Under the pieces are notes generated by a model. The model searched no databases and was not told where the DNA came from. It worked only from the letters and a program-made list of their open reading frames with translations. Of a stretch of 38,541 bases of DNA, positions 8,966 through 16,747 are shown in pieces. Source of the DNA: Pseudofrankia nepalensis (GTDB lineage: Bacteria > Actinomycetota > Actinomycetes > Frankiales > Frankiaceae); NCBI RefSeq assembly GCF_016786305.1, contig NZ_JADWYV010000072.1; one strand, 5' to 3'. Position numbers and translations under genes: made by a program. Positions within the stretch are counted from its first letter, which is position 1; the number at the start of each line of letters is the position of its first letter.

Positions 8966-9003
8966 GTTCCAGAGCAGTGACCACCCTGTTTCTTGTGTGT
9001 GAA
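8966..9003 (-). promoter_or_regulatory. GlnR operator, four boxes
   Basis: On the minus strand the sequence reads TTCAC-n6-GAAAC-n6-GTCAC-n6-GGAAC. This matches the known actinomycete GlnR pattern of alternating GTnAC and GAAAC half-sites with six-base spacers, all four boxes in register. It lies 113-150 bases upstream of amt (7513-8853). GlnR control of amtB-glnK-glnD is established in Streptomyces; here it is inferred from the site. Confidence 0.85.
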
Positions 9004-9125
9004 TTCGCTAAATTGGGCGCCACGTGGCCGAGGCGGGTGTGCCAGCAGTGGGTGGCCAGAGACGCTCCGTGCCCTCCGGCGCGTATGCGTGACTGAGCAA
9101 CTCCAGACAGTTACTGTGACGCGCC

Positions 9126-10448
9126 GTGCGCAGGACGCGATCGGAGGGCCCCCATAGTGCCAGTGGTCTGTCGCGAGACTCGCCGAACACCGGATGTTGG
9201 CGCGAGGCGACCCGGGCGTCGCCCACGCGGCGCGACCGGCCACCGGGCGTTCGCGCGTCGGTGGGCCTGCTGATCTCCGGATGGCTGATCCTGGCGCCGG
9301 GGATGGCGCCCGCGTGGGCGTCACCCGGCGCGCCGTCGCCCGGCGCGAGCGCCAACGCGGACCCCGGCGGGGCCGACACCCTCGAAGGGCTGAGCGCCCA
9401 GATCGAGGCGACCCGCGCCGAGCTCGCGGCGCTCGACACGAAGCTCGCGGCGGCCGCCGAGGCGTTCAACGCGAGCCGGCTGCGGCTGGGGCAGGCGAGG
9501 ACGGCCGTCACCGACGCCGAGGCGCGGGTCGACCGGGCCGACGCCGTCGTCCAGGAGGCGGTCCAGAAGAGGCGCGGCCTGTCCGCGTCGGCATACCGCG
9601 CCACCGGGCTGGACACGTTGTCGGCGCTGCTGACCGGCGACCCCGGCGGCGCGCTCGACCGCGTTGGCGCGCTGGACGCCCTGGCCCGCCGGGCCCGCGC
9701 CGCGGAGGCCGAGGAACGGCTCGCCCGCGTCGACCTGACCGAGGCGCGCGCCGCCGCGCAGATGACGCTGGTCGCGGCCCAGGGCGCCTTCGACGAGGTC
9801 ACGGAGCGCAAACGCGAGATCGAGACGTCGGCGAGCCAGCAACGCACCCTGCTCGACGGCCTGATCGCCAAGCAGCGCGACCTGGAGCGGGAGGCCAGGG
9901 AACGCGAGGCGGCGGCCCGCAGGGCCCAGGAGCTCGCCGCCGCGGCCAACGCCGCGCGCATCGCCGAGGCCGCCGCGGCCGAACAGCGCCAGCTACGCCA
10001 GCAGGCCGACCTGGCGAACCAGGCCGGGCAGCAGTTCGCCGGCGCCCCGGTCGCCCCGGCGCCCGCGCCCTCGGTACCCGGGCCGCCCGCCGGCGGCGGT
10101 GGCGCGGCGACCGCCGTCGCCGAGGCCTACCGGCAGCTGGGCAAGCCCTACGTGTGGGGGGCCGAAGGCCCGGACTCGTTCGACTGCTCGGGCCTGTCCC
10201 AGTGGGTCTGGGCGAAGGCCGGCGTGCACCTGACCCACTACACCGGCGCCCAGTGGAACGAGGGCCGGCGGGTCTCCCGCGCCGAGCTCATCCCCGGCGA
10301 CCTGGTCTTCTTCCACTCGAACCTGGACCACCTGGGCATCTACGTCGGCGACGGGAAGATGATCCACGCCCCGCACACCGGCGCCGTCGTCCGCGTCGAG
10401 GACGTCTGGTGGTCCAGCTTCCAGGGCGGCGTCCGCCCCACAGGCTGA
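9126..10448 (+). CDS. Secreted NlpC/P60 peptidoglycan endopeptidase
   Basis: 440 residues from a GTG start. An Arg-rich N-terminus and hydrophobic stretch (VGLLISGWLILAPGMAPAWA, about residues 45-65) form a signal peptide. A long Ala/Glu/Arg-rich coiled coil (about 80-300) follows, then an Ala/Pro linker and a C-terminal NlpC/P60 domain (about 325-438). The catalytic Cys is in FDCSGLSQ (about 354), the His in HLGIYVGDG (about 402) and the third polar residue in IHAPHTG. This is the RipA/RipB-like plan of actinobacterial D,L-endopeptidases that split daughter-cell wall. No good ribosome site is visible, so the start could be wrong by some tens of residues. It is divergent from amt. Confidence 0.9.
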   Translation: MRRTRSEGPHSASGLSRDSPNTGCWREATRASPTRRDRPPGVRASVGLLISGWLILAPGMAPAWASPGAPSPGASANADPGGADTLEGLSAQIEATRAELAALDTKLAAAAEAFNASRLRLGQARTAVTDAEARVDRADAVVQEAVQKRRGLSASAYRATGLDTLSALLTGDPGGALDRVGALDALARRARAAEAEERLARVDLTEARAAAQMTLVAAQGAFDEVTERKREIETSASQQRTLLDGLIAKQRDLEREAREREAAARRAQELAAAANAARIAEAAAAEQRQLRQQADLANQAGQQFAGAPVAPAPAPSVPGPPAGGGGAATAVAEAYRQLGKPYVWGAEGPDSFDCSGLSQWVWAKAGVHLTHYTGAQWNEGRRVSRAELIPGDLVFFHSNLDHLGIYVGDGKMIHAPHTGAVVRVEDVWWSSFQGGVRPTG

Positions 10449-10703
10449 CCCATGCCCGCCGAGACACCGCCCACCCGAAACACCCGCTCCTGGCCCTGCC
10501 CCCCGCCAGGCGACCTCGCGTGCCGAAGCGAACGTCACGAGGTCCGCTCTGGGAATGGCGGAAGGGGAACTCAGCCCGCCAGCCGAGTCACCCCCGTGCG
10601 GTTGGGCGAAGCCCGACTCCAGGGGTCCTGGGGTCGCGGGTCGTCCCCGGAGCAGACATCGCGAGGTCGGCCCCGAGAGGTGGCCAACGGCCGGGGTTCG
10701 CCG

Positions 10704-10928
10704 CTAACCGAGCTGTTCGGCCATGTCGACGAGTTCCTTGCAGCGGCGGCATACCGGGAACCGCTGCGGGTCCCGGACCGGTTCGAACTTGTACCCGCAC
10801 AGCGCGGTCACCCGGCCGCCCTCGATGGACGCCCGGACGATGTCCTCGCGGCGCGCGAAGTGGGAGTAGTCGTCGCCCTCGCCAGTGCGCGTGTCGGACG
10901 TCTCTGGCCGAATCTGCGTCGTGCTCAC
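10704..10928 (-). CDS. DUF3039 protein
   Basis: 74 residues from a GTG start (STTQIRPETSDTRTGEGDDYSHFARRE). Family marks are the T-x-EGD element, then ALCGYKFEPVRDPQRFPVCRRCKEL, with three cysteines (ALCG, VCRRC) that suggest a small metal-binding fold. DUF3039 proteins are widespread single-copy actinobacterial proteins with no known function. An upstream in-frame start would add 22 residues that do not fit the family. The gene is divergent from ideR across a 414-base gap and convergent with the NlpC/P60 gene. Confidence 0.85.
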   Translation of the reverse strand: MSTTQIRPETSDTRTGEGDDYSHFARREDIVRASIEGGRVTALCGYKFEPVRDPQRFPVCRRCKELVDMAEQLG

Positions 10929-11342
10929 CCATCGAGTGTAGGTCGCGACCGTCGCGTGGCCAGTCTTGGGCCGCTCGGAGCCGTCCCGCGCCAACCTCGT
11001 CCGCGAGAGCGGTCACCGGGCCGGCGAGGAGCCGCCGACGGCCGGCGCGGCCAGGTGGGAGTACCGGACGACCGCCCGTCGTTGCCCCCTGTGGGCACCG
11101 AGTCGAGGGGGGCCAGCGCGACCCGCGCCGGCGCCGTGTGGCGGGCGTCACGGTTCGAGACGGGCGGGTGATAATCGATCGAGTCGGCGTCCCGGCTCGC
11201 GGGCCGTTCGGGTACCGAGGGCGGGTCCGAAACGGACGTATGCCACGGGAACCACACAGGTAACTCGGAACGGTCCACAGGACTCTTGCGGCGGCGGGCC
11301 CCGACGTACCCTGGACGGGACGGAAAACAGGACGGGAGACCG
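10929..11342. other. Divergent intergenic region, DUF3039 / ideR
   Basis: 414 bases between two divergent starts. Both promoters must lie here, but I see no clear operator palindrome and no copy of the 19-base iron box used by DtxR-type repressors. A purine-rich GGACGGGAG ribosome site immediately precedes the ideR GTG start. No gene is supported. Confidence 0.5.
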
Positions 11343-12023
11343 GTGACTGGACTGATCGACAGTACCGAGATGTACCTCCGAACCCTGTATGAACTACGGG
11401 AAGAGGGCATCCCGCCGCTACGTGCGCGCTTGGTGGAACGACTGCATGTCAGCGCTCCCGCCGCCAGCGAGTCGACGGCTCGACTGGCTCACGAGGGCCT
11501 CGTCGCCCTCGCCGAGGACCGTACGGTCCAGTTCACCGAGAAGGGCCTGCTGCGCGCCACGGCCGTGATGCGCAAGCACCGGCTCGCCGAGCTGCTGCTC
11601 ACCAAGGTCATCGGCCTCGACTGGGCGCTCGCCCACAACGAGGCCTGCCGCTGGGAGCATGTGATCTCCGACGAGGTGGAGGCCCGCCTCACGGTGCTGC
11701 TCGGCGACCCGAAGCGCTGCCCCTTCGGCAACGAGATCCCGCCCGGCGCGGACCAGGTGGTCACCGGCAACGGCACCCCGACGAGCCTGCTCGCCAGCGC
11801 CGACCTCGCCGGCGGCAAGGCCCGCCCGGTCACCATCAGCTGGATCTCGGAGCGGCTGCAGAGCTACGAGGACACGATGCGCCGCCTGAAGGAGGCGGGC
11901 ATCGTCCCGGGCGCCCCGATCGTCGTCGAGTCCCACGGCGACCTCCTCAGCGTCCAGCAGGACAGCAACGCCTCCAGCGCCGAGATCGACCGCCGCACGG
12001 CGTCCCTCGTCTACGTCGAGTAG
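11343..12023 (+). CDS. ideR: Iron-dependent repressor of the DtxR/IdeR family
   Basis: 226 residues from GTG. It is a metal-activated dimeric repressor of iron uptake genes. Residue numbering matches DtxR exactly: site 2 ligands Met10, Cys102, Glu105 and His106, and site 1 ligands His79, Glu83 and His98 are all present. An N-terminal winged helix (LVERLHVSAPAASESTARL is the recognition region) is followed by the dimerisation domain and a C-terminal SH3-like domain (about 150-226), which separates IdeR/DtxR from the shorter MntR proteins. The GTG start has GGACGGGAG upstream; an upstream in-frame start adds 19 unmatched residues. Transcribed alone; a strong hairpin follows. Confidence 0.92.
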   Translation: MTGLIDSTEMYLRTLYELREEGIPPLRARLVERLHVSAPAASESTARLAHEGLVALAEDRTVQFTEKGLLRATAVMRKHRLAELLLTKVIGLDWALAHNEACRWEHVISDEVEARLTVLLGDPKRCPFGNEIPPGADQVVTGNGTPTSLLASADLAGGKARPVTISWISERLQSYEDTMRRLKEAGIVPGAPIVVESHGDLLSVQQDSNASSAEIDRRTASLVYVE

Positions 12024-12039
12024 CGGATCGACCATCCGG

Positions 12040-14238
12040 TCATCCGCTGTGGCGCCGAAGTCCCCGCGATTCGCCGCCACGGGGTCTGACGGGACCGGCC
12101 CGCGCCGGTCCCGTCCAGAAAGCGGCCGCCGCCCGGCCGGCTGCCTCCCCACAAAGTTCCGCCGCGCTCGCGAACCAGCGGGCGAAGCGGCGTACTCTTG
12201 CTTGGTCACCTCGGGGGCCCGTCCAGCCCTGGCCGGTCCGCGGCCCCCGTCGCGACGTCCGGCCCTCGTAGCTCAGTGGATAGAGCGACCGCCTCCTAAG
12301 CGGTAGGCCGCAGGTCCGATTCCTGCCGGGGGCACCATTCGCTTCTACTCGGCGCACTCCTCTCGACGGCGTTACCCTGGGCGACTTGATATTGACCGAT
12401 CGTTCGGCCATGGCCGTGATCTCACCGAGGGCAGCTTCGTCCGCGGGCAGTCTGATCATGATGTGGATCTCCTGTCTGTCGGGGCGGACGGACACGACGA
12501 GCTGGGTCACCTCGTAGAGCCTGCGGAGCAGGGCCTCTGGCGCCCGGCGCAGGTTGGGCCGCATGGCGGGCAGCACGGCGAGCAGGGCCTCAGCCTGAGC
12601 GATGGGCACGACTCCGTCGGCCACGGCCGCTTCGTCCTCCGCGTCGAGGGCGGTCAGCGCGGCCCGCAGCGTCGAGCGTTCGCCCTCCAGTTCGTTGTAG
12701 TCGCCGCGCAGTGCCTGGGCGAACGGGTCGGAGGGGTCGCTCTCCTGGACCTGGCGGCGGATGTTGCTCTGCCGCCGCTCCAGGTCAGCGATCTTCCGAT
12801 CGAGCGCGGCGCGGTTGGCGGCGCGCTCCTCGGCGGCACGGATGTCCGTGCCGTCCATCTCGGCCGCGAGGAGGGCGACGCGGTCGTCGCCGAAGACCCG
12901 TTCGGCGAAGAAGTCGGCCACAGCGTCGCCGAGGATGTCCTCGCGGAGCCGGACCGTCTTCGGGTGACCTTCGAGCAGGTCTTCTCGGCCACGGTTGTTC
13001 GACCTTGGCCAGCAGACGTAGTGACCAGGCTTGCCAGACGTACGGGTAGCGCCGTACATCCGCCGGCCGCAGGCGCAGAACACCAAGCCCCGGAACAGGT
13101 AGGTGCGCGTCGTACCGGGGCGGACGTTGAGGTCGTTGCCGCTGCGGGAGCCTTCCTTGCTCCAGGTGCCGGCGTTGAGCTCGTCGTACATCCACTTGGG
13201 GATGAGCGGCTCGTGGACGGGTTCCAGCGACCAGACCCACTTCTCCGGACCGTTGGGTTCGTTGGCGCGTGATCTCCTGGCGCGCCGGTTGAACACCTGG
13301 TATCCGGTGTACTTCGGGTTGCGCAGGATGTCGGCGATGGCCGTCCTCGACCAGGCGCCGCGGGCCCGGCTCTTTCCGCCGACTGGTTCAGGCGGCGGGT
13401 ACCGTTCCAGGTCGTTGTTGAGCCGGCCGGCGATATCCCCATAGCCGAGCCTTTCGTGATAACGCCAGTTGGCGATCTGGGTCACCGTGGTGCCGCAGGC
13501 GTCGTCGGGTTCAAGGCGTGACTTGGTGGCCCCCCGGTTGGCCTTGGCGGAATTCGGGTGCCGGTAGGTCTTGGCCTTGTACCCGTAGGGCGGCTTCCCG
13601 ATGTTCCATCCTTCCCTGACGTGGGTACACAGCCCGCCCCAGGCGCTTTCCAGTGTGTTGAGTACCTCGTACTCAGCGACGGACTGGTTGATCCGCCGCT
13701 GGAGGATCTGCGACGCACGCGGCCCGTCGACCCTGATCGGCTCGTTCCAGGCGAAAATCGGCACTCCGGCGCGTTCGAGAACTCTCTCGATGGAGAGGTT
13801 CTCGTACATCTTCCGGGCGATCCGCGACATCGACTCGCAGATCACAACGTCGAACCGGCGGCCGGGCTGCGCGGCCTCCGCGAGCAGGTCGGCGATGCCG
13901 CCGTCGCGGGCGATCGGGATGTCGTACCGGCGGACGTCGGCGCCGTGGCCGCGCTGGTCCAGCTCTTTGCGGCCGGACTCGACGTCGTAGTAATGGGCGA
14001 CGATCACCCACGACTGGGGCAGTGCCGACTTGCTGCGGTCCAGCTGGCGCAGCATGGACTGGCGCGGGTCCTGCTGGTCGTCGGTGGAGGTACGGCCGAG
14101 GAAGGCGACCCGTACCTCCCCATGGAGCAGGCCCAGCGGCATCGCGAACGGCGAGACCGCGAGGTCGGACAGCGCCTGGTTGCGCGGTCCGGGCGGGCCC
14201 GGCGGGGGGCCGGGTCGGGGTGGCAACGCGAGGGTCAT
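12040..14238 (-). CDS. Large serine recombinase (integrase) reading through the tRNA
   Basis: 732 residues as read. The resolvase-type catalytic domain has the nucleophile Ser51 in GRTSTDDQQ and the active-site arginines in ESMSRIAR (136-142). The recombinase DNA-binding domain (KPPYGY onward, about 215-370) is followed by a zinc ribbon with CACGRRMYG and a later Cys (about 386-410), and then a coiled coil (about 465-500) used for synapsis. Residues from about 633 to 732 are encoded by the antisense strand of tRNA-Arg (the GRNRTCGLPL stretch) and chromosomal DNA beyond it. The true element-encoded protein therefore ends near residue 630, and its stop codon differs in the excised circle. ATGA overlap with the small upstream gene supports the start at 14238; MPLGLLHGE (residue 33) is the alternative. 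Confidence 0.9.
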   Translation of the reverse strand: MTLALPPRPGPPPGPPGPRNQALSDLAVSPFAMPLGLLHGEVRVAFLGRTSTDDQQDPRQSMLRQLDRSKSALPQSWVIVAHYYDVESGRKELDQRGHGADVRRYDIPIARDGGIADLLAEAAQPGRRFDVVICESMSRIARKMYENLSIERVLERAGVPIFAWNEPIRVDGPRASQILQRRINQSVAEYEVLNTLESAWGGLCTHVREGWNIGKPPYGYKAKTYRHPNSAKANRGATKSRLEPDDACGTTVTQIANWRYHERLGYGDIAGRLNNDLERYPPPEPVGGKSRARGAWSRTAIADILRNPKYTGYQVFNRRARRSRANEPNGPEKWVWSLEPVHEPLIPKWMYDELNAGTWSKEGSRSGNDLNVRPGTTRTYLFRGLVFCACGRRMYGATRTSGKPGHYVCWPRSNNRGREDLLEGHPKTVRLREDILGDAVADFFAERVFGDDRVALLAAEMDGTDIRAAEERAANRAALDRKIADLERRQSNIRRQVQESDPSDPFAQALRGDYNELEGERSTLRAALTALDAEDEAAVADGVVPIAQAEALLAVLPAMRPNLRRAPEALLRRLYEVTQLVVSVRPDRQEIHIMIRLPADEAALGEITAMAERSVNIKSPRVTPSRGVRRVEANGAPGRNRTCGLPLRRRSLYPLSYEGRTSRRGPRTGQGWTGPRGDQARVRRFARWFASAAELCGEAAGRAAAAFWTGPARAGPVRPRGGESRGLRRHSG
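12088..12115. terminator. Hairpin after ideR
   Basis: Perfect 11-base inverted repeat, GACGGGACCGG (12088-12098) with CCGGTCCCGTC (12105-12115) and a six-base loop, beginning 65 bases past the ideR stop. No U tract. Likely a terminator for ideR and possibly also for antisense transcripts coming through the tRNA from the recombinase gene. Confidence 0.7.
12262..12337 (+). tRNA. tRNA-Arg, anticodon CCT
   Basis: Complete cloverleaf: acceptor GCCCTCG (12262-12268) pairs with CGGGGGC (12327-12333), with one T-G wobble; D-arm GCTC/GAGC; anticodon stem ACCGC/GCGGT with loop CTCCTAA, so anticodon CCT at 12295-12297 (reads AGG); T-arm GCAGG/CCTGC with loop TCCGATT; discriminator A at 12334 and an encoded CCA to 12337. 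It is the insertion target of the conjugative element: the recombinase gene reads antisense across it. Confidence 0.95.
12295..12345. other. Probable left attachment site in the tRNA 3' half
   Basis: The tRNA is intact, and the serine recombinase gene lies directly next to its 3' end and points into it, the usual geometry of an integrated element. The crossover should lie in the tRNA 3' half or just after it. I searched by eye for a second copy of the tRNA 3' end elsewhere in the window and found none. Serine recombinases need only a very short identical core, so this is not decisive. Confidence 0.55.
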
Positions 14239-14510
14239 GCGGCATCTCGTTCCGGCTCGTCGTTGGCAAGGTCTTCTGCGGCCCAGAGCAGCAGGTCACG
14301 GGTTACGTCCGCCAAGGCGGCGCGTAGGCGGAGTCCTTCCTGACCGCCGACCATGCGAACCTCCCCGGCGAATTTCCACTCCTGTGACCGGGTTCCGGAT
14401 CGCCTTTTCGTCGGCGGCTTATCGACCTGGTTCGCCGAGTCCTGCTCGGCTGGGCGCGGTTCCCGTTCCTCCTCCCCCAGCCCGCCGGGACGCGAGGTAT
14501 CTTCAACCAT
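14235..14510 (-). CDS. Small hypothetical protein coupled to the recombinase
   Basis: 91 residues, highly polar, with Glu/Arg/Pro-rich N-terminus and a more structured C-terminal part (residues about 48-85, EVRMVGGQEGLRLRAALADVTRDLLLWAAEDL) that should be helical. No family recognised. Its stop overlaps the recombinase start by four bases (ATGA), so the two proteins are likely made together. In mobile elements a small charged protein encoded next to a serine integrase can be an accessory or directionality factor, but nothing in the sequence proves that. The start is uncertain because no strong ribosome site is visible. Confidence 0.6.
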   Translation of the reverse strand: MVEDTSRPGGLGEEEREPRPAEQDSANQVDKPPTKRRSGTRSQEWKFAGEVRMVGGQEGLRLRAALADVTRDLLLWAAEDLANDEPERDAA

Positions 14511-14600
14511 CCCAGCTGCTCACAGGGGTGATCTTTTCGGCGAATAGGATAACGCCGGCTGGCCCGATCACGCACACGACTGATGATGAGAACCGAGTCT

Positions 14601-15656
14601 TCATGAGGCCGATCGCCGACAATCATGTCGGTCGGCTCGCCTATGGGTCTCGTGTCCGAACGAGCCGCATACGAGTTGATGGCTGGACACGCACGGGTCG
14701 ATGCCGATGAAGGCGCGGCCAAGGCGGCGAGCCGCCGCGCCGGTGGTGCCGGCACTGGCGAACGGGTCGAGAACGACCCCGCCGGGCCGACAGCCAGCCA
14801 CAATCGCGCGAAGCGGGATCGCGATCGGGTAGTCGTCCCCTTGGCCGGTCTCTTCACGGTCGAATGGGATTGTCCAGACATCGCCTGGGTTGCCGCCGCA
14901 GGCCGCGGTCATGGGGCCAAGTGGCCACGGGGTGCGGTCTGTGGATGCCGCATGCGGGCGCGTGCCGCCTCGGTGCGCTCGGCGCGAGAGCGCCCGGGTG
15001 CCGGTGTACGGCGTCCGAAGCGGGTCGAGGTCGAAGTGGTACCGAGGCTGCCGGACAAGCAGGAACAGCAGGCTGTAGTGGATGGCTAGCCCACTGGAGG
15101 CAGGCGTCGACGTGGCTTCTGGCGTCTGGCAGACAACCGCGCTGCGCAGGATCCAACCATCGGCCTGCAGGGCGAACACCGCCTTCCAGGGCAGCCCGAG
15201 CAGGCTCGGGGCCGAGATATCACCATTCGGTCCGCGGCAGTGCTGTAGAGGGCAATGGTGTTGGCCAAGCCCACGGCCATCAGCGTCGGTCGTGTAGCTG
15301 TCGCCGAGGTGGAGCCACGCAGTGCCTGAGGGAACGAGAACACGTGCGACCTCGGCGAACACCTGCCGGAGCCGTTCCACGAGTGCCACAGCCATCGGCT
15401 CCGTCGTGGGCTGCTCCCCCGAGGCCGCCTTGGCATTGGCGATGTCGTCGCTGCCGCAGGCGAGGCAGGGCAGCGGCGACGTCACGACGCAGTCGACGGA
15501 GGCTGTCGGAATCGTGGCCAGCGCGGTGACGACGTTGTCGACCGCGAGGCATACGCCGGACGCGCTGGACAACCGGAAGCAGTCCACGCTCCCCCGGGTC
15601 GCCGGCTGGTCAGCGGTCTTGGTCGTCCGGATGCCACGTTGGCCTGGGCTGATCAT
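14601..15656 (-). CDS. Degenerate paralog of the DNA methyltransferase
   Basis: 351 residues, co-linear with the methyltransferase encoded next to it (15653-16747): both share the ASVDCVVTS strand, the RVFxELARVL block, LLGLPWxxxFxLQADGWI, the LLFLLVR segment, and a C-terminal DPFxxxxTTG SAM-binding loop (DPFASAGTTG near residue 295). The catalytic SPPYW is replaced by SPLPCL (60-65), and the partner's VWWKKNAMPE target-site segment is CQTPEATST. The fold is probably kept but methyl transfer is doubtful. It may be a decaying copy or a regulatory or target-recognition partner. Its start overlaps the stop of the intact gene by ATGA, and it is the last gene of the coupled chain. Confidence 0.75.
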   Translation of the reverse strand: MISPGQRGIRTTKTADQPATRGSVDCFRLSSASGVCLAVDNVVTALATIPTASVDCVVTSPLPCLACGSDDIANAKAASGEQPTTEPMAVALVERLRQVFAEVARVLVPSGTAWLHLGDSYTTDADGRGLGQHHCPLQHCRGPNGDISAPSLLGLPWKAVFALQADGWILRSAVVCQTPEATSTPASSGLAIHYSLLFLLVRQPRYHFDLDPLRTPYTGTRALSRRAHRGGTRPHAASTDRTPWPLGPMTAACGGNPGDVWTIPFDREETGQGDDYPIAIPLRAIVAGCRPGGVVLDPFASAGTTGAAARRLGRAFIGIDPCVSSHQLVCGSFGHETHRRADRHDCRRSAS

Positions 15657-16747
15657 GCGGCGTCCGCGGGCGGGACGGCGGCCCGCGCCTGGTCGGGCGC
15701 ACGGGCGAGGCGGGCGATGGCGATGTCGTGGAAGGCGGGGTTGAGGTCGATGCCGACGTAGGGCCGATTGAGCGCGCGAGCGGCGAGGCCGGTGGTCGCG
15801 GTGCCTGAGAACGGGTCGAGGACGGTGCCGTAGGGCGGGCAGCCGGCCGCGATGCAGCGCAGCGGGAGGTCGATCGGGTAGGTGGCGAAGTGCGGCTCGG
15901 CGAGCGGCCGGGTGTTGATCGCCCAGACGTCGCTGAGGAGCTCGCCAGCGGCATCACGTTCCGTCCTATCGGCGCCGCCCGTGGCTCGAGGCCGGCGCCT
16001 GGGCGCAGGTCCGACGAGGCGGGCCTGCGCGTCGGTGGACTCGACGCGGGCAGCTTGGTTCTGGCTCGAGGGTTCCAGCGCAGTCCGATGTGCGTGGATC
16101 GCGTCTAGATCGAGGTAGTGGCGCTGCTCGCGTACGAGGAGAAACAGCAGCTCGTACCGAGTGGAGAACCGGTCGGTCACGGGTTCTGGCATCGCGTTCT
16201 TCTTCCACCAGACGATCGCGTTGCGGACGATCCAGCCGTCCGCCTGGAGTCCGAACGCGACGTGCCAGGGCAGTCCGAGCAGGTTGCGGCGGCGCAGTGG
16301 GATCACCGCGGTTCCGGTCGGTGCGGCGGGCACGGCCACCGGTGGGAGGCGGCTGGCGTAGGTGTCGCCGAGGTTCAGCCACACGGTGCCGGTCGGGATC
16401 AGAACCCGGGCCAGTTCGCCGAAGACGCGGCGCAGGGCGGTGATGTAGGCGTCCGGGGTGGACTCCTGGCCGTACTGCCGGTCTTCCTGGACCGCCGCGC
16501 AGGATCGACACCGCGCGACAGCCAGTCGCGGCCCGGCGGTCCGGCGGGAGGCGGCCCGATGCCGACAGCCGGGGTCGCCGCCGGTCCATTGACGGGTGCC
16601 GTAGTCGCGCTGGCGCCAGTAGGGCGGTGAGGTGACGACGCAGTCGACGCTGGCCGAGGGAAATCCGGCCAGGACGTCGTGAGCGTCGCCCGTGTAGAGG
16701 GTGACGCCGGGGCTTTGGTGGTACGGCGGCGGCAGAGGTGACGTCAT
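15653..16747 (-). CDS. DNA methyltransferase, SPPYW type
   Basis: 364 residues. The catalytic motif TSPPYWRQRDYG (39-50) lies near the N-terminus and the SAM-binding loop LDPFSGTATTGLAARALNR near the C-terminus, the beta-class order typical of N4-cytosine and some N6-adenine methyltransferases. The S-P-P-Y-W form favours N4-cytosine. Other family marks: LLGLPWHVAFGLQADGWI and WWKKNAMPE. The third glycine of the usual DPFxGxGTT loop is Ala. No restriction endonuclease gene is adjacent, so it probably acts as an orphan methylase that marks the element's DNA or protects it in new hosts. Start chosen at MTSPLPP, overlapping the stop of the recombinase-domain gene by ATGA. Confidence 0.88.
   Translation of the reverse strand: MTSPLPPPYHQSPGVTLYTGDAHDVLAGFPSASVDCVVTSPPYWRQRDYGTRQWTGGDPGCRHRAASRRTAGPRLAVARCRSCAAVQEDRQYGQESTPDAYITALRRVFGELARVLIPTGTVWLNLGDTYASRLPPVAVPAAPTGTAVIPLRRRNLLGLPWHVAFGLQADGWIVRNAIVWWKKNAMPEPVTDRFSTRYELLFLLVREQRHYLDLDAIHAHRTALEPSSQNQAARVESTDAQARLVGPAPRRRPRATGGADRTERDAAGELLSDVWAINTRPLAEPHFATYPIDLPLRCIAAGCPPYGTVLDPFSGTATTGLAARALNRPYVGIDLNPAFHDIAIARLARAPDQARAAVPPADAA

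Noticed and set aside
5902..9096. Long plus-strand open frames antisense to the amt genes
   Set aside because: Mirror frames of the two transporters, with Arg/Gly/Asp/His-rich composition and no domains.
9194..11263. 689-codon plus-strand frame over the NlpC/P60 gene
   Set aside because: Shifted shadow of the NlpC/P60 gene; extremely Arg/Gly/Pro-rich and continuing across the convergent DUF3039 gene.
12262..12337. Conserved-looking peptide GRNRTCGLPL as a protein motif
   Set aside because: It is the antisense translation of tRNA-Arg, not a domain.
14301..14881. Minus-strand frame overlapping the end of the degenerate methylase
   Set aside because: Overlaps two better supported genes in another frame; Arg/Ser/Pro-rich shadow.
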